Made by a program: the position numbers and the translations under genes. The notes beneath the pieces were generated by a model. It was not told the DNA's origin and made no database searches. It saw only the letters and a list, made by a program, of their open reading frames with translations. A stretch of 64,000 nt of DNA from Prorocentrum cordatum. Taxonomy: Eukaryota; Sar; Dinophyceae; Prorocentrales; Prorocentraceae. Positions 1 to 9,964 of this stretch are shown piece by piece; within the stretch, counting starts at the first letter, position 1, and each line of letters starts with the position of its first letter. Location: NCBI GenBank assembly GCA_963575745.1, contig CAUYUJ010007213.1:44206-108205 (forward strand), given 5' to 3'.

Positions 1-21
1 GTAGTAGTAGTAGTAGTAGTT

Positions 22-68
<47 letters not shown>

Positions 69-111
69 CGTAGTAGTAGTAGTAGTAGTAGTAGTAACAG
101 TTGTAGTGCTG
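1..111. repeat. (GTA)n microsatellite
   Basis: Nearly pure GTA trinucleotide repeat with a few single-base interruptions, fading into degenerate GTAGT-rich sequence up to about 245. The array is cut by the window edge, so its true length is unknown. Confidence 0.95.
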
Positions 112-245
112 TAGGAGTAGTGCTCTACTGTTGCAACGGTGGCACTGTGGAAGTAGTACTCTAGTATTGTATTCGTTGGAGTAGTACACGATTGCTCGCT
201 GCATTGCAATACTTGGTTGGCAATGCTCCAAGACTGTAGCACCCT

Positions 246-1010
246 AGCACTGTAGTGGTGCTCTAATTCCGCAGTGCAGTCGCAAGTTTACGTGCTCCGA
301 TGGCCTACTCAGCCGCAGCGGAAACCCTCTGAGCCCTCCCGAGAGCCCCCTGGCCTCTCCCGGGGCCCCGCTGGCGCGTCCTGGGGCCCTCTGTCGGCGG
401 ACCCCCCTGGAGCCTCCTGCCCCCACGGGCATAGGGCGCCTACTGGGGCCCCTCCGGGATTCCTTCGGTGGTCCTCCTCCTTCTGTGACGCTGCATCGCA
501 ATTCGCGTCAACGGGATGGGAGCATCGAACAGCATGTCGTACCGACTTGGGCGATGCGTGCGGCCCTCCTCCTCCGCCTCCTCCTCCTTCTCCTCCTGTC
601 CCTCCTTCGAGTCTGCTTAGCAAGATGTTTCCCCGCATCCGATGCGCTATGCGCATCGTTTCCCGCGCGCTCCGCGACTCGCTTGTCCAGGTCTCGCACG
701 TTTCGAAGTGGTTCGCCTCTGCTGAGAAAGTCTTAGAAGGCGGGAACGCCAACAAGTGTCCCAAACCAGAAGAACAAGCTTGATCTTTGCCAGCCCTGCG
801 CCCCCCCCCCTCCACCCCCTGTCGGGTGGAAAATGACTGAGGGGCGACAAACGTGGGGGTGAAAGAGGCCCCCCCAAAGGCACGTCGACTGCCACCCTGG
901 CTCCCAAAGGTGCTGGACAGATGCGCCCTTCTTCACCCTGCGTGCTCTTCCACCCCAGACATCCCGCGATGTGCTGCCTCCGACCCTCGGCCCCACAGGC
1001 TCGGAGCCGT
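246..1010. other. GC-rich stretch without a recognisable gene
   Basis: Open frames exist on both strands but are rich in Pro, Arg and Gly, overlap one another and show no family motif. I see no promoter, RNA gene or repeat boundary that I can defend. Confidence 0.5.
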
Positions 1011-1358
1011 TCCCTGGGGGGCAGTCCAAGGAGGAGGAGGAGGAGGAGAAGGAAGGGGAGGAGGAGGAGGAGGAAGGTCCACTCTTGATGGCCCCCGGAC
1101 CCGAAGACGGCCCCCGGAGGCCCACATGGGGGGAAGGCCGCCTGCACCGAATAGAGCACACCGCCGGCTGTCTGGGTGCCTTCCCGCCGACCTGCCGAGC
1201 GCACGCCGGGCATGGCCCACGGCTCCGCGGAGCTGGCGCGCAGGCGCCGGACCCACGGATCGGCGAGAGAAGCACCCCCGAAACACGCGGCCCTCGCCGC
1301 CCGCCTGGGCGGCGGGGCGCGCGGAGCCGGCACGGGAGCGGGAGCCGTGGCTGATCCA

Positions 1359-1442
1359 GGAGGAGGAGGAGGAGGAGGAGGAGGAGGAGGAGAGGAGGAG
1401 GAGGAGGAGGAGGAGGAGGAGGCAAAGGAGGAGGAGGAGGAG
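1359..1442. repeat. (AGG)n polypurine tract
   Basis: About 80 bases of almost uninterrupted AGG on the + strand, flanked on both sides by a short direct repeat containing GCGGGAGCCGTGGCTGATCC (about 1338 and 1441). A smaller AGG tract lies at 1029-1074. Confidence 0.9.
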
Positions 1443-1680
1443 CGGGAGCCGTGGCTGATCCACGCCCCCTGCAGGTGCACGCTCACACGTCCTCGAGCCT
1501 GGACCCCCCTGGGCGCGACGGGGCCCCCCGCGCCCCGCCTGGGAGAGGGGGGCTCCCGCGAGCAAAGAATCCCGCCCGAGCCCCGCCCTCCGGCGGAGCC
1601 TGCACGCACGCCAGCGGCAGCGCCCCCCCCCCCCCCCCCCGAGCAAACGCCCACCAGGCCACGCCATGGAGGACAACGAA

Positions 1681-1812
1681 CGAGAGGAGAGGAAGGAGGA
1701 GGAGGAGGAGGAGGAGGGAGGAGGAGGGAGGAGGAGGATGAGGGATGAGGATGAGGAATGAGGATGAGGAGGAGGAGGAGGAGGAGGAGGAGGCAAAGGA
1801 GGAGGAGGAGGG
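1681..1812. repeat. (AGG)n polypurine tract with GATGAGGAATGAGG core
   Basis: Polypurine run made of AGG units, interrupted by a GATGAGG stretch around 1736-1766. It is inverted with respect to the TCC tract at 2008-2190. Confidence 0.9.
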
Positions 1813-2007
1813 CGCCCGCCGCCCGCCCCCAGGCCCGCGGGCTCCTCGGGCCCCGCGCCGCCCTGGAAGCCGCTCGGCACGCAGAGGGCTGGCGGAGCGT
1901 CCGGGCGCGCGCCGTAGCGCACCTGGCGCGGTCGCCGCCGCCGCCGCCGCGGCCGCGGCCGCGGGCCCGTCTTCTGCCCATAATCCTGCCCATGCTCCTG
2001 CCCCTGC

Positions 2008-2190
2008 TCTTCCTCTTCTCCCTCCTCCTCCTCCTCCTCCTCCTTCTCCTCCTCCTCGTTCTCCTCTGACATCCAACCGCCCACTTCCTTCCTCCTTCGT
2101 CGTCGTCATCGTCGTCGTCGTCGCCGTCGTCCTTCTTCTCCTCCTTCTTCTCCTCCTCCTCCTCCTCCTCCTCCATCATCCGTCCTCCTG
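2008..2190. repeat. (TCC)n polypyrimidine tract
   Basis: CCT/TCC-rich run with a TCGTCG block near 2098-2130. Together with the AGG tracts at 1359-1442 and 1681-1812 it forms an inverted purine/pyrimidine pair about 200-600 bases apart. Confidence 0.9.
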
Positions 2191-3430
2191 CTCCTCCGCC
2201 TTTCCCTCCTGCTTCTCCCCGATCATTTCCCTGTGCTCGTCGCCGCCCTCCTCGTCCTGCCTTCCTCCTCATCCTCATCCACTCTTCGTCATGGCCATCG
2301 TCGTGCTCCTGGCAACGGCTGGCAGATGGACGGACGGTCTTGCAGCCAGCCGACGGGAGTCACAAAGAGGGAGACGACGACAATGCAAGAGGACCCAATT
2401 ACCTCGCGGCCCACGGAATTCTAATTCTAATTCTATCTACGGCGGGGGTCCTGCTCTAGGCAGGCCGCTCATTCATATTCATGCCCGATCAGGGCATTCA
2501 AGCAGGCAGGCCGCTTCACGACAGCACCACCCACATGTGGAAGCCTAAGGCGAGGAGACAATGATGACGGCCCACGGAGATGACGGCGAGGACGAAGGCG
2601 ACGACGAAGCCAAGGCAGATCCCCCCCGGTGCAGGGCGAAGGGCGGGCCCGGGAAGGCCCGGGCCGCGCACGGGGCAGCCCCCGCAGCCCGCCCCCGCCG
2701 GCCCTGGCGCGACCCCAGGACGAGGCGGGGCGGCCTCGGCGGCCCGTCCCCCCGGGCGCGCGGGGCGCTCGGGGGGGGGGGCGCCGCTGCAGGCGGCGGC
2801 TGCATGCCGAGACCGTGCGGGTGCAAGGCGAGTGTGCCTCGGGCGGCCAGGCTGAGGCAACTGCCGCGGCGTCAGCGAAGAAGCATCGACGAAGCATGGC
2901 CGCGACGAAGCACGGCCGCGATGAAGCATCGCCTCGAGTGGTGCATGGCCGCGGTGGAGCATCGAATCATGACTGCGCTGCTTGGCTGTGACCCTGTGGG
3001 TCGTCTGTGCGCAGCCCTGCCTCCTCCTCTCCTCCCGCCCCTCCTCGGGGAGCGAGGCTGCGGAGGAGCAGGAGGCACGAAGCAGACATGTGGATCTCAA
3101 GTGCAAACCCGGCCGCAAGAGAGCAATCAATCCAGTGGGAGCGACATCCCCGACTTTGAAGGCAACCCCCGAGAGAGCCTGCTGAAGACCTCACGCCCCT
3201 TCGCAGTGGGGCCTTCGCGGGGACACTCGTCCTTCAGTTTTCGAACGCTTGTGACGCAGCAGCTGCCACAAACAAATTGCAAACAGACACCATGCAACAC
3301 CCTGAGCTGGTGGGATCGGTAACGACCAGGGGCCACGGGCTGGGCCGACACACCCCACACTGAGGCGAACCAGCCTCGCCCCCATCACTGAGCCTGGTAC
3401 CTCCAGCTCCATCGGGCTCACGGAGGTGCC
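2191..3430. other. No gene seen; short GAAGCATCG-type repeats at 2876-2965
   Basis: GC-rich sequence without a recognisable protein. At 2876-2965 the motif GA(C/T)GAAGCA(T/C)GGCC or GATGAAGCATCG recurs five times at irregular spacing. A T5-A-type homopolymer or transcription signal is not visible. Confidence 0.45.
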
Positions 3431-3439
3431 CAGACATGC

Positions 3440-3800
3440 GACGTCCTGATATTGTAAATACGGCGTCCCCCGAAGTCCCGACCCTTTCCCTGGGGCCGGT
3501 TGTTCACACTGCCTCGCTTTTTCACGGTCCCGCGGCCCGGCGAGGGCATGCATTGGCCGAAAACGGCGAACAGCTTCCGTCCTGATTTTGCAGCGACGCG
3601 AGCATGTCTGGGCGCGCAACCCGAGACATCCGACGCCTCGATTTTTTCGAGACACGGGCCCCCGGCCTCCCGACCACTCCCCTGGGGCCGGTTCTTCGCC
3701 CCGAGCCGTTTTCTGACGGCCCCGAGGCCCGGCGAGGGCCCCGCGAGGCCGAAAACGAGGAAAAGCCTCCGCCTCGATTTTTTCGAGACGCCCGATGCCT
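3440..3800 (+). repeat. Dispersed repeat family R1, two adjoining copies
   Basis: Two related blocks share the order GACG-TTTTTTC-GA(C/G), then CCC-GGGGCCGGTT, a CGTTTTTTGACGG-like core, GGCCCGGCGAGGGC, and a purine-rich GCCGAAAACG-GAAAAGCCTCC tail. The GATTTTTTCGA landmark recurs at 3640 and 3776. The same order of landmarks appears at 20215-20480 and 58948-59155 on the + strand and at 23518-23632 on the - strand. No coding potential is evident. The identity of the family is unknown to me. Confidence 0.65.
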
Positions 3801-4020
3801 GGGACTCGCGAGGCCGTGCACGGCCGCCGCTGGCGGGCCGGCGGGGGCGGCCGGGCGGCGGCCGCGCGCCGCGGGCACGCCGCGGCCGTCCCCGGCCACG
3901 AAGAGGCGCGCGGCGCCGGAGGCCCCTCGCGCGGCGGGCCGCCGCCGTCGCGGCCCCTCGCGCGGGTCGCCGCCGCCGCCGTGTTCGCGGTCGTGGTCGT
4001 CGCCGTCGCCGCCACCGTAG

Positions 4021-4172
4021 CCGCCGTCGTGGTCGTCGTCGTGGTAGTAGTGATCGTCGTGGTCGTCGTGGTCGTCGTGGTCGTCGTCGTGGTCGTCGTG
4101 GTCGTCGTGGTCGTCGTCGTGGTCGTCGTCGTCGTCGTGGTCGTCGTCGTGGTCGTCGTCGTCGTCCTCGGT
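4021..4172. repeat. (GTC/GTG)n trinucleotide repeat
   Basis: GTCGTGGTCGTC-type array of about 150 bases. It gives long Val or Asp/His frames that should not be taken as protein. Confidence 0.9.
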
Positions 4173-4279
4173 CGCCGCCGCTGTGGTGCTGGGCGTGGTC
4201 CGCGGTCGCGGCTCTCCAATGACGGCCCAAGAGCCACCACAACGGCCTCTGAAGGCGTCAGGACGGGCCAATCGTCTAC

Positions 4280-4512
4280 CTCTGACGACCTAGGAGGCCC
4301 CAAGAGGCCCAAGAGGCCCCCAAGAAGCCCCCAAAAACCCCCCCAGCAGGCTCCCGTGAGGCCCAAAGAGGACCCCAAGAAGTTTTTTGTTCCTCGCCCT
4401 CATTTTTTGTTTTTTTTTGTTTTTCTCTCTCTCTCTCTCTCTCCTCCTCCTCCTCCTTTTCCTCCTCCTCCTCCTCCTCCTTGTCCTCCTCCTCCTCCGC
4501 CTCCTCCTCATT
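4280..4512. repeat. GGCCCAAGAGGCCCCCAAG-type block followed by (CT)n and (CCT)n
   Basis: A short block of the AGGCCCCCAAGAGGCC repeat type (also at 13470-13560, 35570-35720 and throughout 39290-55245) runs to about 4383. It is followed by TTTTTTGTTCCTCGCCCTC, a CT run at 4423-4443 and a CCT run to 4512. The block at 13470-13680 has the same succession, including the CTCGCCCTC junction, so the whole assembly is a dispersed repeat. Confidence 0.7.
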
Positions 4513-5009
4513 CCCACCGCGCTGACGAAGACGATGCCGGGTTCACGATCCTCCCCATTTCAGACCACTCGCTGAACCGCCGCGGGGTGTGAACTCGACC
4601 TCTTTTCTACCGCGCGGACGATGACCAGGTCGAGTTCACGACACGTTCTGATCATACAACTTGTCGAAGTTTCGCTGTTCATTTACTCGGAATCCTTCCT
4701 GGAGCGCTGCTGCACAGGCTCGATGGCGGGGTTTCCCGCAGGCAGCTGGCTGTTGGTCCCGCGAAAGGTTTCTCGTTCCCACAGGTGGGTGGATCCGCCT
4801 CGACACGTTGGTCGAAACGCATCATGCGGCCCGGGTTTAGTTTATAACCCCAGCATCTGGGCTTGCTCGCGTCGGGGGAAAAAAATTGCAGCATGTTGGA
4901 CAAGGTTCGCCCCCCCGAGACCCCATTCGGGCCACGGGACCGTCGACAAAACACCGCTCATGTATCCCACCAGCCCCTTGGGCCAAGGTGGTGTAGCGAT
5001 ATCTTTCTG
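4513..5009. other. No gene recognised
   Basis: Less repetitive, moderate-GC sequence. Short open frames on both strands show no motif that I recognise and no repeat structure. Confidence 0.4.
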
Positions 5010-5247
5010 ACCTCTTCCATTCGGGGAGGTTTACCTCCCCCCTCCAAAAAAGAAAACATGAAAGTTTCGCAACGCGTTAGAGCGTCCAATATGGCTTCGG
5101 CGAAAAGGCCACCACCATGTATTTTACGAAGGTTGTGGGCCCATGTTGACCCCCCAGAAGGGGGGGGCAAACGTTAGCCCCCCCCCCTCTTTGGATCGAT
5201 GGCCTCCAATCCAAGATGGCCCCAAGAGGCCCCCCAGGGCTCCCAAG
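5010..5247 (+). repeat. Dispersed repeat family R2, interrupted at its end by the retrotransposon
   Basis: Landmarks in order: TTCGGGGAGGTTTACCTCCCC, GCGTCCAATATGGC, a poly-G run, TTTGGATCGATGGCCTCC, AAGATGGCCC, AAGAGGCCC, CAGGGCTCCCAAG. Partial or complete copies occur at about 17735-17870, 23760-24000 and 35360-35595. At 5247 the GGCTCCCAAG end abuts the 3' LTR directly. Confidence 0.65.
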
Positions 5248-5554
5248 TGTCAAATATGTTGGAGATTGACAAGTCTTTGTTCTCCTTCCGCACGTAAGCT
5301 CCGCGGAATCGAGCAATATGAAAGCGGTCGTCTGCACGACCAATCAAATACAGCAAATAGAAGTCAGGGAAGCCCCAGTCAGTGACTGGAGCACATCTGA
5401 TATTTGTTATCGCTGATAGCTCAAAAGGGGGAACCTCCTGATACTATTGGGAAACATGGCCACAGCATCTATCATACTGCCCCTTCTCTCCAACTGCTTA
5501 TCTACTGCGTTTCTAGCTGCACATATACCGGCAAAACACACGCGTCTTCACACA
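5248..5554 (-). repeat. 3' LTR of the copia element
   Basis: Direct repeat of 13160-13466, the same length of 307 bases. The best-conserved core contains CTTCCGCACGTAAGCTCCGC and GAAAGCGGTCGTCTGCACGA. On the coding strand it begins TGTGTGAAGA and ends TTGACA. Its outer edge joins the R2 repeat at 5247. Confidence 0.93.
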
Positions 5555-5562
5555 TAGTAAAA

Positions 5563-5577
5563 CATTTTTTCCATTTT
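5563..5577 (-). promoter_or_regulatory. Possible polypurine tract for plus-strand priming
   Basis: On the coding strand AAAATGGAAAAAATG lies eight bases before the 3' LTR. It is purine-rich but not a pure run, and is set back from the LTR edge, so the call is tentative. Confidence 0.35.
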
Positions 5578-5675
5578 GGAAGCTGGAGATCAGCACCTTG
5601 CAAAAAAAAGCGCGGCCGTCTCCGTCAGAGTCCAAATCAGAAAGGGCCAAACGCATCCGTTCACAGAAAGTCGAC

Positions 5676-6218
5676 TTAGAAACGACACTCACTAGGTGTC
5701 GCCTCGCAGTAAGAGAGGACCCTCGTGGCCAAAGCTGCCTTGAGTCCTGAAACTGGTAAACGCATCTCGCGAAGCACAGCCTGCAAATCACATGCTCGCA
5801 TGCCCTCGAGTCTACGACGTGCATCCGATCGGTCGTCCTCTATCATCGGTCGGGGTCTGTCGATCGTCTGCATTGCAATGTGTAGTGTAAACGGCGATTT
5901 AACAATCGCAGTCGGCGAAGCACTATCCGCTTTCGCCTCTAACGCTGATGTAGGATCAGCTGTCCAATGCACAAACTGCCACATACAGAGACACAAAACC
6001 ATCACCAAACTAATTCCGATCAGAGAACCTGTCATAAACGCCCCGGCTGGTAAAATCACAAACCTCGACCAATCGTCGAATGGCTGAGCCATCAACGTTG
6101 GAATCTGGCAAACTGCATGTTCCGACGCGGTTGCCACCGCAGTTGCTGCTACAAGAGCTGACACGGAAGTTCCAGACGAAAAACTGCTCGCTAGAACTCC
6201 TGCAAAAAAACATGGCAC
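5676..6218 (-). CDS. Third ORF of the retrotransposon: membrane segment plus SAP-like motif
   Basis: A 180-residue frame between RNase H and the 3' LTR. Residues 53-83 form a long hydrophobic stretch (VILPAGAFMTGSLIG, then ISLVMVLCLCMWQFV), a likely transmembrane helix. Residues 143-169 (DLQAVLREMRLPVSGLKAAL and following) match the SAP DNA-binding pattern: Leu-rich helix, LPVSG turn, then K-A-x-L-x-x-R. Between them is an Arg/Asp-rich linker (RPRPMIEDDRSDARRR). The frame is uninterrupted although the gag-pol region is not. It sits where env-like ORFs occur in some plant copia elements, but I see no similarity to an envelope protein. It may be the detached C-terminus of the polyprotein: no intact link to RNase H is visible and the ATG at 6216-6218 is only the first Met. 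Role unknown. Confidence 0.6.
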   Translation of the reverse strand: MPCFFAGVLASSFSSGTSVSALVAATAVATASEHAVCQIPTLMAQPFDDWSRFVILPAGAFMTGSLIGISLVMVLCLCMWQFVHWTADPTSALEAKADSASPTAIVKSPFTLHIAMQTIDRPRPMIEDDRSDARRRLEGMRACDLQAVLREMRLPVSGLKAALATRVLSYCEATPSECRF

Positions 6219-6438
6219 GCGATGAGCGTGTCACAGATGTGCCAACTGCCTTACTCACTTCAGAATGGTCTGCAAACGCATGTACATAAATCCTTGCAGT
6301 TTCGTCGTCAGCGCTATAGCCCTTCGGTCTGGCGTAGCGCGCATTCGTTTCGTCGGCACCCTCTTGTAGTTCCACTCGCTGTGCTCGCTGCGTTTCCTCA
6401 GAAAGATCTGTCAGCTTCCGTTTCCTGAGCGAAGGTGC

Positions 6439-7097
6439 TCAAGGGTCCGGTCCAAACGCCCAGAGATTCGCGTAGGAGACTCGGTCTTGATATGGTGCGT
6501 CCATCTTCTTGGTAAGTCCGTCGGCCAATTGCTGCTCGGATCGGGCCCATTTGATGCCTCCATGCTGGCGCCCCTGCCGGATGATGGCTGCTTCCAGAGA
6601 AAGTCTACGATCTGATAAGTGAACGTGCTCCTTCACAGCACAATCCCACAAAGAACGGCAATCTGTAACCAGAACTCCTTTCCACCCCCCAGCTGCTCGG
6701 CGATGCCCATGTCCAAGCCTACTAGCTGCAACGATATCTGCAAGCGCTGCGCGTGTCCAATCAACAAGGACCTCGAGCTTCAGAACAGCTGTGAGCCTCT
6801 GCTGGAAGAGTACCCCGCACTGCACGTCTAGTAAGTCCGCTCGACCGTGCCAAGAGCATACATGGATACAACTTCGCGTGGTCGTCCATGATGCTGCCAT
6901 CTCTCACCATGATGTAGAAACCCACGTTGGCTCTTATGGTTTGGCATGTCGTCGAAGGATGCGTCGTGTGAAGCTATGATAACAGACTTTTCAACATCAG
7001 ATCCTCCACGGCAGACCATCCGAGTCTTCCCCTCGCGGCGGATAGACCTCACCGCACTATTCATACCCTTCATGTCCTGAACCGTCGGCCTCGACAT
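6439..7097 (-). pseudogene. RNase H domain of the copia polyprotein, frameshifted
   Basis: Two overlapping frames carry the domain. The upstream one (7097-6828) has SVIIASHDASFDDMPNHKSQ, the first catalytic Asp context of Ty1/copia RNase H followed by the usual K-S-Q. The downstream one (6900-6439) has VTDCRSLWD (second Asp), SDRRLSLEAAIIR and EQQLADGLTKKM, the standard C-terminus of this enzyme. The domain would degrade the RNA strand of the RNA/DNA hybrid. The switch between frames falls around 6830-6900, so at least one indel separates the two halves. Confidence 0.85.
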
Positions 7098-8176
7098 CTG
7101 GCCAGCAAGCCGCGATGCCTCATAACTGCATTTCTATGAAGCAGTAGTCGTACCACCCACTGAACTTGTCCATTCATGCCGCGAAGCGCTCGATGTTCAG
7201 CAGCAGTAAATAGCTCCTTCTGCTGCTTGGCCATCTGACGGGGCGCCCGGTAGTCCGTCATCGCACCGATGTGGTTGTCCATGTCCATGGTGATAGAATA
7301 GTCCTTGTTCGGTTGGAGGCGTCGCCCAGTAAACGTAGCTCCTTCTGGCGCCTTCTGTAAATCATGCCATTCTCCAAACTCCACCTGGCTCCTCAACTGC
7401 TACATCACGTGATCACAGAAGTCCCCAGTGTTTTCCACGTCGAAGGCCATGGGCATGTCGTCGACGCGTTGGCATTATAGTCCAACCAACTTCTCTTGAT
7501 TCATCAAATTGAGGGCGGCAGTCTCGGACTGCAGCTGCTCGAAGCCGACGTCTCGCAGAATCTGGGCAATTCTCGTGTGCCAGGCCCTGGCCGCGTCGCT
7601 GGCGCCATAGATGCTCTCGTTGAGCTTGGGCGGGATTCCCTCTTCGATTCCAGATGTGCTCATGCCCTGCAAGTTCCGGGGCGCCTTGAAATGCAGCTCC
7701 CTCTCAATCTTGACTCCCTGCAGACATGCTCCAGTTGCGTCGCCAGTATAACGTGAAAAACGCTTGCACGTGGCAGTGCTGCATAACATCTTAAAGGGTG
7801 AGCATGTCGGTGAATCTCCTCGTAACTTCTCATCGTATCTCCCCTGGAAACCAGTTCCCACAAAACGACATCTGGGTTGGAAGTAAGCGTCGTGTTCACG
7901 GCCCTTGTTCGTCCATACAGCTCGGCTCTCGGTCTGCAGTGACTTATCGATATTATTGGCCATTGTCGGCGAAATTACTGTCACAGGGTCGTACTTGGTC
8001 CAAGTACGCCATTCTTTCCTAAATCCGTTGAGACACTTCTCGGCACGTTCTCGGGTATATCCGTCATCACGATGGAGCACTTCCACTATGTCCAGCTCGC
8101 CCTTCGATGCTCGGTCAGCTCGTTCAGCCACGAAAGCTTCGCACATGACCGCGTTGGTGGCATAGGCGGTACGCAA
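7070..8176 (-). pseudogene. Reverse transcriptase (RVT_2 type) with two in-frame stops
   Basis: The frame from 8176 reads W-T-K-Y-D-P-V-T-V-I, then DAYFQPRCRFVGTGFQ, LRGDSPTCS, GDATGACLQG (motif A, catalytic Asp at residue 146), IERELHF, and IYGASDAARAWHTRI, the equivalent of the copia LYGLKQAPRAW segment. It then meets TAA at 7475-7477. The catalytic Asp pair follows immediately in the same frame as VDDMPMAFD (VDD codons at 7457-7465), and a second stop, TAG, is at 7400-7402. After it the same frame continues with VEFGEWHDLQKAPEGATFTG. The thumb/connection part therefore survives but cannot be translated with the fingers. Pol product, cytoplasmic particle enzyme in an intact element. Confidence 0.9.
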
Positions 8177-8300
8177 TCTCTGGTTGTTCTCGGTGAGCGT
8201 GATGTTGCGACCAATGTGTGTTCGCCCTCCGTGCGCAGTCTGGGATGCTGGCGTTTTCCTTGTATGTCTCGATCGTCCAGCGCGTGCTGCCTCGCCTTGT

Positions 8301-8864
8301 TTACGATTCGCTTGTTGGCGAGTTCGTTTTCGTTTTCGTGCGTCTTGTTCTTCTGGTTGCTGAGTGCGCGAGGCTCAGGTCCATCGTCATTCGGTCCAGA
8401 CGGCGCACTGGGTCTTGCCAATGGTGTTGGAGTTGGTGCCGGATTGTCTGGTCCAAACGATTGGGTGGTCTTTGAGGTTCAGTACCTTCGGGAGGCCGAT
8501 CTTGTCGAACAAAATCTGGATTCTGTCCTTGTCCATTGGAAGGGTCACTGTTAGTCCGATACGTGTACTCCACCATAACATCCTCCATATCCATATCACG
8601 TACCAGAGGAACTTCAAAGGGTACTTCTATACCGTTACTAGCAATATCGTCACGTGGGGCCTTTGTGTCATAGTGGAAGATACGTCGCCGGAGAAGCCTG
8701 TCTCGAAGAATAACACCTTCTTCGGGTAAAGGAGTCATCATACATCGTGTAATCCTTGTTGCCAGAACTGCGTCATGTGGACCACGGGGCTTTGCTCCAA
8801 TGACCATCTCCCATGTGCTAGGTATAGTCCATGATCCCTCTGGCCATTCAGCTTGTACACGACG
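8301..8864 (-). pseudogene. Integrase-RT linker region of the copia polyprotein
   Basis: Low-conservation region between the integrase C-terminus and RT. The frame 8807-8301 is rich in Arg, Pro and Asp (for example RRTRRTKTKTNSPTSES at its end), while the frame 8421-8086 overlaps into RT. The frame changes again between 8300 and 8180, so the polyprotein is not continuous here. No catalytic motif is expected in this part. Confidence 0.6.
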
Positions 8865-9964
8865 TCATTGTGTTGGTGGTTGATCTGGTGCTCCCTCCAT
8901 ACTCGGCGGGTCCTCCTCGGGTTGGCCCGGGTCTGCTGGTGGTTGAGACTGAGGTTCCCGTGGAGGCTGCGGTTGTAGTCCTGGCTGCAAGGGCTCTCGT
9001 AACGGTGTAGACATCGCGTTCCGAAGATCAACGAAACCACGCTGACCATGCGGAACTCCTCGCCACTCACGCTGATCTCCAGAAATACGATCCTCAATCT
9101 CGTTTATCGTCGATCTCCTCAAGATATTCGGTCCAGCCAAAATCGGGATACCATTGTGAACCAACCAATATCCAAACTGATCCTTGCCAATCACTCGAGC
9201 TGGTCCTTGCCGCTTCCGATGTAGGTCGCGTTTGCCTCCATCTGCGCGCCAATAGTGAACCCGTGCACCTCGCACGGAAGTTCCAGGCTGAGGTCGGGTC
9301 TTTGAGAGCACAGCTCGTCGTAGAGCTTACCTGTTGGCTGACTGGTGGAGCGCAACCTCGCGAGCTTCTTGCAGTCGAAGTCAATGCCACATGAGCGATC
9401 CATGAGTAACTTGCCCAGCAACCACGGGATCGGCATATCTCCGAGAGATGCCGGTCGTGCGGGCTTCTCGCCAAGTACCCACTGCGCTGGGCTGAATCCC
9501 TTGTTGTTGGCAAATCGGTTCGTAGTTTGAGCAATTTGGTATCCGGCAACCCGGGCACTCTCGTCATCTCTAACCTCCACCTCGCGAAAAACTTTAGTGG
9601 CCATCACTTTGAATAATGGGATCTCTCGTTCAACCTTCCCATGTTGGCGATTCTCTTGAGGAGCAACCGGGGCGCATGGCACTCCAAGATCCCGACGCAT
9701 AATCTCCAACTCTGTGCGAAAAGCTGCGCCCTGATCAATCTGCATCCTCTCCAAGGTAACCAGATTGCGTTAGCAGCCCTCCGTGAAAGCGATCTTCGCA
9801 CGCGCTGATTTTGGACTGGGCTTGCGGTCTCCACCGCTGATCATCCATTGAAGTGCTGTAAAGTCGGTAGCAAGGTCAAGCATAACCCAGAAAACATGAC
9901 ATACCCACCCAAGTCTGGTACTTATGCAATGTCCATGCCCATACGATGATTGAATCGCATCCAC
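8865..9964 (-). pseudogene. Integrase catalytic core and C-terminal region
   Basis: The core is split over frames. GWVCHVFWVMLDLATDFTAL (9964-9770 frame) carries the strand after the first catalytic Asp. IDQGAAFRTE in the 9754-9191 frame carries the second Asp (codon 9734-9736), and HGKVERE carries the Glu (codon 9629-9631), 35 residues further. The C-terminal part (9311-8865 frame) has RQGPARVIGKDQFGYWLVHN, GIPILAGP and LRRST, a segment I associate with dinoflagellate copia elements, then a Pro/Gln-rich tail. The enzyme would join element cDNA to the host chromosome. At least two frame changes (near 9925-9770 and 9300-9200) inactivate it. Confidence 0.85.

Noticed and set aside
647-2278. A 543-codon open frame on the minus strand
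   Set aside because: Composed of Arg/Gly/Ser/Pro/Glu runs from AGG/CCT tracts; overlapped by equally long frames in other phases; no motif.
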